The position numbers were made by a program, and so were the translations under genes. This document shows positions 54,637 through 63,274 of a stretch of 64,000 nt of DNA, one piece after another. Source of the stretch: an uncultured SAR116 cluster alpha proteobacterium (GTDB taxonomy: Bacteria > Pseudomonadota > Alphaproteobacteria > Puniceispirillales > Marisalimonadaceae); contig CACBXG010000002.1 in assembly GCA_902543145.1 (NCBI GenBank), positions 62,001 through 126,000 on the forward strand, given 5' to 3'. How positions within the stretch are numbered: position 1 is the first letter of the stretch; each line of letters starts with the position of its first letter. Under the pieces are notes generated by a model that had not been told where the DNA came from, made no database searches, and was given only the letters and a program-made list of their open reading frames with translations.

Positions 54637-55101
54637 ATGAATAGATATATTTTAATAATAGTTTTTTTAATTTACCCGTTACTTGTTCAAGCTCAAAGCA
54701 AAGACACAAAAAATATAAGCAATGAGGTGTCTTCTCAGGAAGCTGGAACATTAGTTAATACAGAAGAAATTTTTCAAAAACTTATAGATAAATGTGATGA
54801 TGTTAACCTTCTTATGTTAAGAGCCAGAATAAGATTAGAGTTACCTAGAATAGATAAATCTGACGCTGATACAGTCGAAAAAATGCTGTTAGAAGGTTTT
54901 GAAATGTGTGCACAAAAAAAACCTGAGGAAGCTAAAGTAAAATTAACAGAAGCATACGAAATCGCAAAAAAAGCTGCCTCGGAAAAATTTGGCCAAACTG
55001 GTACAGGTGGATTAGAAACTGTTAAAAAAGATATCGAACCTCTAAAAGATACAAACTCTTCTAATGGTATAAATGATAAGCCATGGTGGAAATTCTGGTA
55101 A
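54637..55101 (+). CDS. Unknown small secreted helical protein of the phn operon
   Basis: 154 residues, 10 nt after phnE2, with AAAGGAG before its ATG. A clear signal peptide ends Val-Gln-Ala (near 20), not a lipobox. The mature part is mostly helical with two Cys (Lys-Cys-Asp-Asp and Met-Cys-Ala-Gln) that could form a disulfide, then a disordered Thr/Ser/Asn linker and the tail Lys-Pro-Trp-Trp-Lys-Phe-Trp. I do not recognise a family. Position suggests a periplasmic accessory of phosphonate uptake, perhaps partner of the long PhnE loop or the membrane surface through its aromatic tail. Confidence 0.75.
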   Translation: MNRYILIIVFLIYPLLVQAQSKDTKNISNEVSSQEAGTLVNTEEIFQKLIDKCDDVNLLMLRARIRLELPRIDKSDADTVEKMLLEGFEMCAQKKPEEAKVKLTEAYEIAKKAASEKFGQTGTGGLETVKKDIEPLKDTNSSNGINDKPWWKFW

Positions 55102-55182
55102 TTGAAATTTAATTTTATATTAAAATATTTGTTAAAAAAATGAAAAATTATTTCGTAATGATCTTCTAAAAAAGGGGATAGT

Positions 55183-56121
55183 ATGAAATTAAAACCATTT
55201 GACAAATCTGGAAAATTTTACAAAGGCAATTTGCATGGACATAGCGATTACTCTGACGGACTGCTTAAACCAAAAACTGTGATTGAGTTTTACAAATCAT
55301 ATAGCTATGATTTTACATGTCTTTCTGATCATTTATGGCATGACAAGAGATTTGCTGCAGAAAGTGTAAATGATGTTTCTGATTTTAATTTTAAAGATTT
55401 TATTACAATTCCAAGTGCTGAAATTCATGTAAAAGGAAAAAAGTACGAAAGAGCTGGCTTGTGGCATCTTGTTGCTAACGGTTTGCCTTTAGATTTCAAA
55501 ATTGCATCTGATAATGAAACAGTAGATGAACTACTTAACAGAATCATAGAGACTGGAGCATTTGTAACAATAGCTCATCCAGAGTGGTATTCATTATCTT
55601 CTGATGAGGCCATTAAAGTAAGTAATGCTCACGCAGTTGAAATCTATAATCACGCAGCAACAATTAGCTCAAATAGAGGTAGTGGAATAGCTACAGCTGA
55701 CTTCCTACTAAATAATAATAAAAAAATTTTACTAACTGCATCTGACGATTCGCATTTTCATAAAGAAGATGCTTTAGGAGGTTGGGTATTCGTAAAATGC
55801 AAAAACCTGTCTATACAAAATATTTTATATTCTCTTAAAAATGGCAATTATTACTCTTCTACAGGGATAGCAATACATAATATAGAACTTGATGATAATG
55901 AACTCTTAATACAATGTAGTCCAGCTTCACACATAATTATTTCAGGCTCCTCTAATACCTGCCTTTCCAAAAATGGTTACAACATTACAAGTGCCAAATT
56001 TGATTTAAATAAGCTTGATACAAGTTTTTTTAGAGTAACAGTATTAAACGAGTATGGTAAATATGCTTGGTCTAATCCTTACTGGTTAGATGAAATTTTT
56101 AAAGATTGGAGTAACGATTGA
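55183..56121 (+). CDS. PHP-domain phosphoesterase in the phosphonate cluster (CehA/McbA-like)
   Basis: 312 residues. PHP metal motifs: His18-Gly-His20 in Asn-Leu-His-Gly-His-Ser-Asp-Tyr-Ser-Asp-Gly, Leu-Ser-Asp-His, Ser-Ala-Glu-Ile, Ala-His-Pro-Glu-Trp and Ser-Asp-Asp-Ser-His. No signal peptide, so cytoplasmic. PHP enzymes hydrolyse phosphoesters, and one has been reported to open cyclic phosphate intermediates of C-P lyase chemistry. With no PhnP gene in the window, this protein is a candidate for hydrolysis of the phosphoribosyl cyclic phosphate. GGGGATA lies upstream of the ATG. Confidence 0.82.
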   Translation: MKLKPFDKSGKFYKGNLHGHSDYSDGLLKPKTVIEFYKSYSYDFTCLSDHLWHDKRFAAESVNDVSDFNFKDFITIPSAEIHVKGKKYERAGLWHLVANGLPLDFKIASDNETVDELLNRIIETGAFVTIAHPEWYSLSSDEAIKVSNAHAVEIYNHAATISSNRGSGIATADFLLNNNKKILLTASDDSHFHKEDALGGWVFVKCKNLSIQNILYSLKNGNYYSSTGIAIHNIELDDNELLIQCSPASHIIISGSSNTCLSKNGYNITSAKFDLNKLDTSFFRVTVLNEYGKYAWSNPYWLDEIFKDWSND

Positions 56122-56178
56122 AGATACTAGAGTTAACATATCTCAATGTTTTTATTTTTTTAGCACCTAGTTATTAAC

Positions 56179-56793
56179 ATGAAAAAACTTGATAAAAACA
56201 GACCTTTAATTCACTCAGATTGTCAAGTTGTAGACAGTGATTTTGGTTCATTTGTTGAAATAGGTGAATATTCTATTATTTCAAATTCTAATTTCGGTGA
56301 TTATTCTTATTGTACAAGATTTTGTGATATAGCCAATACAGACATAAAAAAATTTTCTAATATTGCAAGCTCTGTTAGAATAGGTCCAACGGACCATCCA
56401 ATGGAAAAAGCAAGTCTTCATCATTTTTTATATAGATCAACTGACTATTGGGAAGACAAAGAACATGACAAAGATTTTTTTAAAAACCGATATTCCAGAA
56501 AAACTATAATTGGCAATGACACATGGATAGGACATGCTGCTATTGTTAAACCTGACATTACAGTTGGGGATGGTGCTATAATTGGAGCTGGTTCTGTTGT
56601 TACCAAAGATGTGGAAAGTTATACTATTGTAGCAGGAAATCCCGCTAAAATTATTAGAAGAAGGTTTTCAGAAAAAATTGCAATTCAATTGTCTGAAATT
56701 CAATGGTGGAATTGGTCTCATGAGAAAATAGGATCTTCCTTAGACGACTTTAGAACTTTAAGTGTTGAAGATTTTATATCAAAATATAAATAG
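56179..56793 (+). CDS. Hexapeptide-repeat transferase of C-P lyase clusters (PhnT-like)
   Basis: 204 residues forming a left-handed beta-helix: repeated Ile-Gly-x-x-x hexapeptides, with Gly-Pro-Thr-Asp-His-Pro, Ile-Gly-Asn-Asp-Thr-Trp-Ile-Gly-His-Ala-Ala and Val-Ala-Gly-Asn-Pro-Ala-Lys-Ile-Ile-Arg. This class of putative acetyltransferase occurs in many alphaproteobacterial C-P lyase operons; it may acetylate aminoalkylphosphonates as PhnO does, but this is inferred. It converges with phnM, 1 nt between the stop codons. Confidence 0.85.
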   Translation: MKKLDKNRPLIHSDCQVVDSDFGSFVEIGEYSIISNSNFGDYSYCTRFCDIANTDIKKFSNIASSVRIGPTDHPMEKASLHHFLYRSTDYWEDKEHDKDFFKNRYSRKTIIGNDTWIGHAAIVKPDITVGDGAIIGAGSVVTKDVESYTIVAGNPAKIIRRRFSEKIAIQLSEIQWWNWSHEKIGSSLDDFRTLSVEDFISKYK

Positions 56794-56794
56794 A

Positions 56795-58009
56795 TTAGGA
56801 TACTGCATTTGATGATTTAATAAATCTGTCAACAACGCTTTTACAAACACTTGCAATCTTTCCATTACATATTGTTGCTTCTATCTCTCTTGTTTTTGGG
56901 TTAATAATTACTAAATCTGCGTAATTTTCTACTTTGATAGCTCCTCTTTTGTCAATATTTAGTGCCTTTGCGGGATTTTCTGATATTAATGCCCATGCAT
57001 TTTCAATAGAACAAATCTTATGATCTAACAAATACCAAATTGACTGGAGTAGTGATGGATAATAATAATCTGATACTAGAATACTACAGTATCCTAGTTT
57101 TAATAATTCTAATGTAGATATATTTCCATTATGTGAACCACCTCTGACTAAATTAGGCGCACCCATTATTACATTTTCATTATTGAAGTATGCTTCTTTA
57201 GCAGCTAAAATACTTGTTGGAAACTCACAAATATTAGCACCAAAACTTCTAAACCATTTTCTATCCTTTTTGCTTTCATCATCATGCGAACCAAATTTAA
57301 TATTATTAGATTTCATAAAATTGCTTAATGTTTTTAAACTATCACTTACTTCATTTTCTTTTGTTAATCGATAATTCACAATATTTGCAAGTTCACTTTT
57401 TTCCATAGACATTTTATTAGCCCATGTTGCAAATGCTGTTGGTTTGTTTTGAATTTTTTCTATGGCATCAGGTATATGATTGTTGAATACCACATAATTA
57501 AGTTTGTATTCTGTAATTAAATCAATAAGTTCTTGAACTTTTTCTACAAGATGCGTTTCGTACCTTACCTGAACATTTATATTAGTTATCATAGAAGGTC
57601 TGTATTTATTGAGATTTTCTAAAAATATTTTAGCGTATTCAGGACTTCTTATTCTACCTTCCCAGCTATAACTACATGCTAGGTAAGCCGTAGTAATGCC
57701 ATTAATGGAAAGTTCTTTGTCAACAATTTTAAGAGTATCATTTATATCAAAACTTACGCCTGGCCTTGGAAATAATTGTCTTTCAAATCCATCTCCATGT
57801 AAGTCTATTATTCCAGGTAATACCCAAAAACCCGTCAAATCTATAACTGGATAATTTTTTTTAGGGTATTGATTAGTTTTATTAACTTCAATTGAAGTTA
57901 AAAATTTATCTTCAATAGTTATGGTTCCCGATTGCATTTTATTATGATGCAAAAATTTACTGCCCTGTAAAATATATCCTGAAAATTGATTTGATTGTAT
58001 TTGGTTCAT
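56795..58009 (-). CDS. phnM: Alpha-D-ribose 1-methylphosphonate 5-triphosphate diphosphatase PhnM
   Basis: 404 residues, amidohydrolase superfamily. Asp-Leu-His71-Gly-Asp73-Gly-Phe-Glu provides the first metal ligands; Phe-Gly-Ser-His-Asp-Asp-Glu, Gly-Ala-Pro-Asn-Leu-Val-Arg-Gly-Gly-Ser-His-Asn-Gly-Asn and Leu-Val-Ser-Asp-Tyr-Tyr-Tyr-Pro are PhnM signatures. It removes pyrophosphate from the ribosyl triphosphate phosphonate before PhnJ acts. It is transcribed with phnF away from phnG, 51 nt after phnF. About 10 N-terminal residues exceed the usual start. Confidence 0.95.
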   Translation of the reverse strand: MNQIQSNQFSGYILQGSKFLHHNKMQSGTITIEDKFLTSIEVNKTNQYPKKNYPVIDLTGFWVLPGIIDLHGDGFERQLFPRPGVSFDINDTLKIVDKELSINGITTAYLACSYSWEGRIRSPEYAKIFLENLNKYRPSMITNINVQVRYETHLVEKVQELIDLITEYKLNYVVFNNHIPDAIEKIQNKPTAFATWANKMSMEKSELANIVNYRLTKENEVSDSLKTLSNFMKSNNIKFGSHDDESKKDRKWFRSFGANICEFPTSILAAKEAYFNNENVIMGAPNLVRGGSHNGNISTLELLKLGYCSILVSDYYYPSLLQSIWYLLDHKICSIENAWALISENPAKALNIDKRGAIKVENYADLVIINPKTREIEATICNGKIASVCKSVVDRFIKSSNAVS

Positions 58010-58060
58010 ATATTTTAGTTATCTTAATTTTATTAATTTTATATTACAAATATCAAAAGC

Positions 58061-58768
58061 TTAATCTTCTAATGTTAATTGAATTCTTTCGCCAACAAAC
58101 CATGTTTGACTGAACTCTATTGGAATACAATTTAAATCTTGATTCACATATGTTGTTTTAAGAAGTGGGCTATTAATTTTACAATCAAGTAAATTTGCTT
58201 GAATACTATCAGCTAGCTCTGCGATTATATTAGTGTTTGACCTAACAAAATCATTTACACCCAACAACTTTAGTGTGTTTGTGACAGATAATTCTTTTTG
58301 AAATATTTCTAGAAAACTGGGAAACCTTTTATTTGGAATTATTCTTTTAGTTATAATAGATGGAATATTATTAATTTTACCAGTTGTTTCTATTAAAAGA
58401 ATCTCATCTTTTGAATTTATTTTTAAATTATCAGCTTCTATCTTGGATGCTTTTCTATACTCTGATCTAATAATTGTTGTTTTAGGAATATTGTTTTCAT
58501 GAGTAATATTCTCTGAAAATCTTACTCTTTTTCCAAGTTTATATTTTAACTTAGAAGCTTGAACAATTACACCAGAACCTCTTTTAGAAAACAAAATTCC
58601 TTCATTTTTTAATATTTGCAAAGCTCTTCTAACCGTGTGTCTATTTACTCCAAATCTTTTTGAAAGATGATTTTCAGAAGGTAGTTTATCACCTGAATTG
58701 TATATGTTATCCGCCACATCTTTTTTTAATGCTTCATAAATTTGATAATAAATGAGTTTAGAATTCAT
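58061..58768 (-). CDS. phnF: GntR/HutC-type regulator PhnF
   Basis: 235 residues. N-terminal GntR winged helix: Gly-Asp-Lys-Leu-Pro-Ser-Glu-Asn-His-Leu-Ser-Lys-Arg-Phe-Gly-Val-Asn-Arg-His-Thr-Val-Arg-Arg-Ala-Leu; C-terminal UTRA ligand domain with Leu-Ile-Glu-Thr-Thr-Gly and Ile-Glu-Phe-Ser-Gln-Thr-Trp-Phe. It is probably the local repressor of the phn operon, responding to a phosphate or phosphonate ligand. The 86-bp space to phnG holds TTGTATA repeats that may be its operator. Confidence 0.92.
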   Translation of the reverse strand: MNSKLIYYQIYEALKKDVADNIYNSGDKLPSENHLSKRFGVNRHTVRRALQILKNEGILFSKRGSGVIVQASKLKYKLGKRVRFSENITHENNIPKTTIIRSEYRKASKIEADNLKINSKDEILLIETTGKINNIPSIITKRIIPNKRFPSFLEIFQKELSVTNTLKLLGVNDFVRSNTNIIAELADSIQANLLDCKINSPLLKTTYVNQDLNCIPIEFSQTWFVGERIQLTLED

Positions 58769-58794
58769 GTAATAAAAACTTAATAAAAATATAA

Positions 58795-58838
58795 TTGTAT
58801 AATTAATGTTTTATAATTATAAGTTGTATAGTTGTATA
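58795..58838. promoter_or_regulatory. Candidate PhnF operator region between phnF and phnG
   Basis: TTGTATA occurs at 58795, 58824 and 58832; the last two lie in a perfect tandem repeat of GTTGTATA (58823-58838). A perfect 12-bp palindrome TTATAATTATAA occupies 58811-58822 directly before it. GntR/HutC proteins bind short AT-rich palindromes in such divergent gaps. The repeats are directly visible; assignment to PhnF rests on position. Confidence 0.5.
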
Positions 58839-58854
58839 GTAAAGAAGTAATTAA

Positions 58855-59295
58855 ATGATTGAAAAAAGAAAATCTTGGATGAGTTTGTTAGCAACATCTA
58901 GCCAAAGTGATTTGTTAAATCTCTGGGAACAAAAAAAAATAAAAGTCAATTATGTATGGTTAAGAACACCTGAAATTGGAAGCATAATGGCTCAAGGAAG
59001 AATGGGTGTAACTGGAGATAAATTTAATATTGGTGAAGTTACTGTAACTAGATGTTCCTTAAAATTGAATTGTGGAACAATAGGTCATAGTTATGTTCAA
59101 GGAAGAAGTAAGAAAAAAGCTGAAATAAGCGCATTATGTGATGCTCTTATGCAAACTAAAATGTCTAAAGAAATAAATAAAAATATTATTATTCCTTTAG
59201 AAAAAATTAAAAAAGATAATAAAGACAAAATTCTCTCAAAAGCTGAAGCTACAAAAGTTGATTTTTTTACTCTTGTAAGAGGAGAAAGCGATTAA
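58855..59295 (+). CDS. phnG: C-P lyase core subunit PhnG
   Basis: 146 residues, the normal PhnG size. Arg-Thr-Pro-Glu-Ile-Gly, Gly-Glu-Val-Thr-Val-Thr-Arg-Cys and Gly-His-Ser-Tyr-Val-Gln-Gly-Arg are family marks. PhnG is part of the PhnG2H2I2J2 core and, with PhnH and PhnI, attaches phosphonate to ATP in place of adenine. First gene of the plus-strand phnGHIJKLN operon; its stop overlaps phnH by 1 nt. Confidence 0.95.
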   Translation: MIEKRKSWMSLLATSSQSDLLNLWEQKKIKVNYVWLRTPEIGSIMAQGRMGVTGDKFNIGEVTVTRCSLKLNCGTIGHSYVQGRSKKKAEISALCDALMQTKMSKEINKNIIIPLEKIKKDNKDKILSKAEATKVDFFTLVRGESD

Positions 59296-59864
59296 TGGAA
59301 AATTATCCTTTTTCTGAAAATTCTATAAATAGTTCTATTGCTTTTAGATCATTAGTAAATGCAACATCATATCCAGGTAGAACTTTTCAGATAAATAAAC
59401 TTAACAAACCAAGTGTATTGTCAAATGCAGCAGCGACAATATTAATTACGTTATGTGATAATGAGAGTAATGTTTACCTCTCAAAAGAATATAATACAGA
59501 TGAAGTAAGGAATTGGTTAATTTTTAACACTGGTGCCATTATTAGTAACAAAAAGAATGCTGATTTTGTAATTGGTACATGGAAATCTTTATTGCCATTA
59601 AATGATTTCAAAATAGGAGTTCCTGAGTATCCAGAAAGATCTGCAACTTTAATAATTGAAGAAACAAAATATAAAAAAGTAAAATGCAACATTGATGGTC
59701 CAGGCATAAAAAATAAATTAAATATTGATTTACCTAATCCTGAATTATTTATCGAAAATAATAATCTTTATCCTTTAGGTTTAGATTTCTATTTCACAAA
59801 TGACCTAGAAATTTTATCTATTCCTCGTTCAACAAAAATTAATATCATAAAATCGGAGCTTTAG
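59295..59864 (+). CDS. phnH: C-P lyase core subunit PhnH
   Basis: 189 residues. Ala-Phe-Arg-Ser-Leu-Val-Asn-Ala-Thr-Ser-Tyr-Pro-Gly-Arg near the N-terminus and Gly-Thr-Trp-Lys-Ser-Leu, Gly-Pro-Gly-Ile, Gly-Leu-Asp-Phe-Tyr-Phe later fit PhnH. It is a PLP-transferase-like fold subunit of the core complex without PLP. phnI begins directly after its stop with no gap. Confidence 0.94.
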   Translation: MENYPFSENSINSSIAFRSLVNATSYPGRTFQINKLNKPSVLSNAAATILITLCDNESNVYLSKEYNTDEVRNWLIFNTGAIISNKKNADFVIGTWKSLLPLNDFKIGVPEYPERSATLIIEETKYKKVKCNIDGPGIKNKLNIDLPNPELFIENNNLYPLGLDFYFTNDLEILSIPRSTKINIIKSEL

Positions 59865-60941
59865 ATGTATGTAGCTGTTAAAGGTGGGGAAGTAGCAATT
59901 GATAACGCTCATTCTTGGATGTCAGAAATAAGAAGAGGTGATACATCCATTCCAAATATTTCCCTTGATCAAATATCAGAACAACTCACACTTGGCGTTG
60001 ATAGAGTAATGTCTGAAGGTTCTCTATATGATAAAGAACTTGCTGCATTAGCTATAAAACAGTCTAGAGGTGATTTGATAGAAGCTATATTTTTGTTAAG
60101 AGCTTACAGAACAACTCTTACAAGATTTAGTTACAGCAAACCAGTTAATACAGCAAATATGACATGCCTTAGAAGGATTTCAGCAACTTTTAAAGATATA
60201 CCAGGTGGACAAAAATTAGGTCCTACTTTTGATTACACGCATAGGCTTTTGGACTTTAAATTACTAGCTGAAAATGAAGCACCTATTAGTCCCAAAAAAA
60301 AATATAATGACAACAAAATGCCTCACGTTTTAAGTTTTTTAAATCAAGAAGATTTAATGCAGAACGAAAAAGATAACAATCTTGATCCTATCGATATAAC
60401 TCGAGAACCTATTAGCTATCCAACATCTCGTTCGGCAAGGTTACAAGCATTATCAAGAGGAGATGAGGGTTTTTTACTTGGTCTCGCATATTCTACTCAA
60501 AGAGGATATGCAAGAAATCATGCATTTGTAGGGGAACTAAGAATTGGCATAGTTGACATTGAGCTTTATATTCCAGAATTAGGTTTTGAAATTAATGTTG
60601 CTGAGATCATTTTAACTGAATGTGAAACGGTAAATCAATTTCAAGGATCCAAAATTGAACCTCCACAATTTACAAGAGGTTATGGTTTAGTATTCGGACA
60701 GACTGAAAGAAAAGCTTTAGCAATGGCCTTGATCGATAGAGCTTTAAGATGGAAAGAATTAGGTGAAGATTATTGTGGCGCACCAGCACAAGACGAAGAA
60801 TTTGTTATTTCACATTGCGACAACATTCAAGCGACTGGTTTTTTAGAGCACATAAAACTACCACATTATGTTGATTTTCAATCTGAACTAGAGCTCATTA
60901 GAAAAATTAGAGCTGACGCCAAAGTTAATATGAAAAGGTAA
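59865..60941 (+). CDS. phnI: C-P lyase core subunit PhnI (nucleosidase)
   Basis: 358 residues, full length. Val-Lys-Gly-Gly at the start, Leu-Arg-Ala-Tyr-Arg-Thr-Thr-Leu, Arg-Arg-Ile-Ser-Ala-Thr-Phe-Lys-Asp-Ile-Pro-Gly-Gly-Gln, Gln-Arg-Gly-Tyr-Ala-Arg-Asn-His and Arg-Gly-Tyr-Gly-Leu-Val-Phe-Gly-Gln are PhnI hallmarks. It displaces adenine from ATP with phosphonate in the presence of PhnG, H and L. phnJ starts 4 nt later. Confidence 0.96.
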   Translation: MYVAVKGGEVAIDNAHSWMSEIRRGDTSIPNISLDQISEQLTLGVDRVMSEGSLYDKELAALAIKQSRGDLIEAIFLLRAYRTTLTRFSYSKPVNTANMTCLRRISATFKDIPGGQKLGPTFDYTHRLLDFKLLAENEAPISPKKKYNDNKMPHVLSFLNQEDLMQNEKDNNLDPIDITREPISYPTSRSARLQALSRGDEGFLLGLAYSTQRGYARNHAFVGELRIGIVDIELYIPELGFEINVAEIILTECETVNQFQGSKIEPPQFTRGYGLVFGQTERKALAMALIDRALRWKELGEDYCGAPAQDEEFVISHCDNIQATGFLEHIKLPHYVDFQSELELIRKIRADAKVNMKR

Positions 60942-60945
60942 TAAA

Positions 60946-61824
60946 ATGAATGAAATGAGTAAAAATGAAAATTTAGATATTCAAATTTATAATTTTGCTT
61001 ATTTAGATGAAAATACAAAAAGAATGATAAGACGAGCTCTTCTGAAAGCATTATGTATACCTGGCTATCAAGTACCTTTTTCCTCAAGAGAAATGCCAAT
61101 GCCATATGGTTGGGGTACTGGTGGAATTCAGGTAACATCTGCTTGTTTAATACCCAAAGATATTTTAAAGGTAATAGATCAAGGCGCCGACGATACTACA
61201 AATGCAGTATCAATAAGAAAATTTTTTCAAAAAACTGCAAATGTAGCTGTAACTGAAAAAACTTCAGATGCATCTCTTATACAAACTAGACACAGAATTC
61301 CTGAAACAAAATTAAAAGAAAAACAAATATTAGTATATCAAGTACCAATTCCAGAACCTCTTAGATTCTTAGAACCAAGAGAGACAGAAACTAGAAAAAT
61401 GCATGCTCTTTCTGAATATGGATTAATGTATGTAAAACTTTATGAAGATATTGCAAAACATGGTCATATTGAGACAGCATATGCATATCCAATAAAAACA
61501 AATGGAAATTATGTTACTGACCCTTCTCCTATTCCAAAATTTGATAATCCCAAAATGAATAATAGTCCAGCTATTCAACTTTTTGGCGCTGGAAGAGAAC
61601 AACGAATTTATGCTATTCCACCTTATACAAATGTTAAAAGTCTTGATTTTGAAGACTATCCTTTTGAAGCTATGAAAGCTAATTTCAAATGTTCAATATG
61701 TGGATCCAGTGATAGTTATTTAGATGAAATTATTGTTTCAGATGATGGTAAACGATCATATATATGTTCAGACACAGACTATTGCAAAGAACAAACCAAA
61801 TTAAATTCAAAAAAAGAAGATTAA
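60946..61824 (+). CDS. phnJ: C-P lyase radical SAM enzyme PhnJ
   Basis: 292 residues. Cys249, Cys252, Cys274 and Cys280 have the exact PhnJ spacing C-x2-C-x21-C-x5-C that holds the 4Fe-4S cluster, and the glycyl/thiyl-radical segment Tyr-Gly-Trp-Gly-Thr-Gly-Gly-Ile-Gln is at 54-62. It reduces SAM and cleaves the C-P bond, giving the alkane (methane from methylphosphonate) and the ribosyl cyclic phosphate. All catalytic marks are intact, so the pathway should be active. phnK follows 2 nt after the stop. Confidence 0.97.
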   Translation: MNEMSKNENLDIQIYNFAYLDENTKRMIRRALLKALCIPGYQVPFSSREMPMPYGWGTGGIQVTSACLIPKDILKVIDQGADDTTNAVSIRKFFQKTANVAVTEKTSDASLIQTRHRIPETKLKEKQILVYQVPIPEPLRFLEPRETETRKMHALSEYGLMYVKLYEDIAKHGHIETAYAYPIKTNGNYVTDPSPIPKFDNPKMNNSPAIQLFGAGREQRIYAIPPYTNVKSLDFEDYPFEAMKANFKCSICGSSDSYLDEIIVSDDGKRSYICSDTDYCKEQTKLNSKKED

Positions 61825-61826
61825 TT

Positions 61827-62603
61827 ATGAAGCAAAATTTCTTATTTCAAGCCTCTAATATTTCTAAATACTATGGCCAAAATATAGGTTGCAAAAATGT
61901 ATCTTTAGATATTAATCCTGGAGAGGTCCTTGGAATTGTTGGCGAATCAGGTTCTGGGAAGTCTACATTATTAAACTGTATTTATGGAAATTTAGAAGTT
62001 GATGAAGGAGATATTTTCTTAAACGACAAATCAAAAACAATCCTCAATTTTACAAAAATTTCGGAACCAAAACTTCGTTTAATTCAAAGATCTGATCTAG
62101 CATTTGTGCATCAAAATCCTCGTGATGGTCTCAGAATGAATATAAGTGCAGGAGGAAATATTGGTGAAAGATTAATGGCAATTGGTCATAGAAATTATGG
62201 TGAAATTAGAGAAATCGCTGCAAATTGGCTAGAAAAAGTTGAAATTGATGTTAACAGAATTGATGATAAGCCAAGTACTTTTTCTGGAGGAATGCAACAA
62301 AGACTTCAAATTGCAAGAAATCTTGTAACTAGACCAAGATTGATTTTTATGGATGAACCTACTGGAGGTTTGGATGTATCTGTACAAGCTAAAATCTTGG
62401 ATTTATTAAGAAACCTTGTAAGAGAACTTGGCATTGCTGCAGTAATAGTTACACACGATCTTGCAGTAGTTAGACTTTTAGCTGATCGTATAATTGTAAT
62501 GCAAAATGGAAATGTAATAGAAGCTGGTTTGTGTGATCAGGTTTTAGATGATCCACAGCATAAATATTCGCAATTATTAGTTAGTTCAGTATTACAGGTG
62601 TAA
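61827..62603 (+). CDS. phnK: C-P lyase ABC-type ATPase PhnK
   Basis: 258 residues from ATG 61827, 2 nt after phnJ; the frame is open earlier inside phnJ but that would not be used. Walker A Gly-Glu-Ser-Gly-Ser-Gly-Lys-Ser at 39-46, Phe-Val-His-Gln-Asn-Pro, signature Phe-Ser-Gly-Gly-Met-Gln-Gln, Walker B Leu-Ile-Phe-Met-Asp-Glu-Pro-Thr-Gly-Gly-Leu-Asp, switch His in Val-Thr-His-Asp. No transmembrane partner; PhnK docks on PhnJ in the core complex. Confidence 0.95.
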   Translation: MKQNFLFQASNISKYYGQNIGCKNVSLDINPGEVLGIVGESGSGKSTLLNCIYGNLEVDEGDIFLNDKSKTILNFTKISEPKLRLIQRSDLAFVHQNPRDGLRMNISAGGNIGERLMAIGHRNYGEIREIAANWLEKVEIDVNRIDDKPSTFSGGMQQRLQIARNLVTRPRLIFMDEPTGGLDVSVQAKILDLLRNLVRELGIAAVIVTHDLAVVRLLADRIIVMQNGNVIEAGLCDQVLDDPQHKYSQLLVSSVLQV

Positions 62604-62604
62604 A

Positions 62605-63270
62605 ATGATACAAATTAAAAATTTAAACAAATCATTCCAACTTTATAATCAAAACGATACAAACATAAATGTATTTAAAAATATAAACTTCAGAGTTAAT
62701 AAAGGTGAGGTTGTTGCACTTACTGGCAACTCTGGCACAGGTAAATCTACTTTATTAAAATTAATCTATGGAAGTTATGTGATAAGTAAAGGTGATGTTC
62801 TTATTTCAGATATTAATATTAGAAAATCATCACCTAGAGATATTTTAAAACTAAGAAAGAATAAATTGGGGTATGTTAGTCAATTTTTGAGAGTTGTACC
62901 TAGAGTGCCAACAATAGATGTTGTAATAGAACCCTTGCTTGAGATTGGATGTGAAAAAAAAATTGCATTAAAAAAAGCTCAAGAAATATTAGAAAGACTT
63001 AATATTCCAAAAAATTTGTGGAACTTATCTCCCTTAACTTTCTCAGGAGGTGAACAACAAAGAGTAAATATTGCTAGGGGTTTTATTCATAATTATCCGT
63101 ATTTACTTTTAGATGAACCAACCGCAAGTCTGGACCAAAATAATAAAAATGTTGTATTAGATTTAATAGAAAAAGCTAAGCTAAATGGTTCAGCTATAAT
63201 AGGAATATTTCATGATGAAACAGCTAGAAACAAAGTTGCTACAAGAGAAGTCAATTTAGAAAATTTATGA
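62605..63270 (+). CDS. phnL: C-P lyase ABC-type ATPase PhnL
   Basis: 221 residues. Walker A Gly-Asn-Ser-Gly-Thr-Gly-Lys-Ser-Thr at 41-49, Tyr-Val-Ser-Gln-Phe-Leu-Arg-Val-Val-Pro-Arg-Val in the Q-loop (PhnL-specific), signature Phe-Ser-Gly-Gly-Glu-Gln-Gln, Walker B Leu-Leu-Leu-Asp-Glu-Pro-Thr-Ala-Ser-Leu-Asp and switch His in Phe-His-Asp-Glu. It supports the first step of the C-P lyase pathway. 1 nt separates it from phnK. Confidence 0.95.
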   Translation: MIQIKNLNKSFQLYNQNDTNINVFKNINFRVNKGEVVALTGNSGTGKSTLLKLIYGSYVISKGDVLISDINIRKSSPRDILKLRKNKLGYVSQFLRVVPRVPTIDVVIEPLLEIGCEKKIALKKAQEILERLNIPKNLWNLSPLTFSGGEQQRVNIARGFIHNYPYLLLDEPTASLDQNNKNVVLDLIEKAKLNGSAIIGIFHDETARNKVATREVNLENL

Positions 63271-63274
63271 ATTA

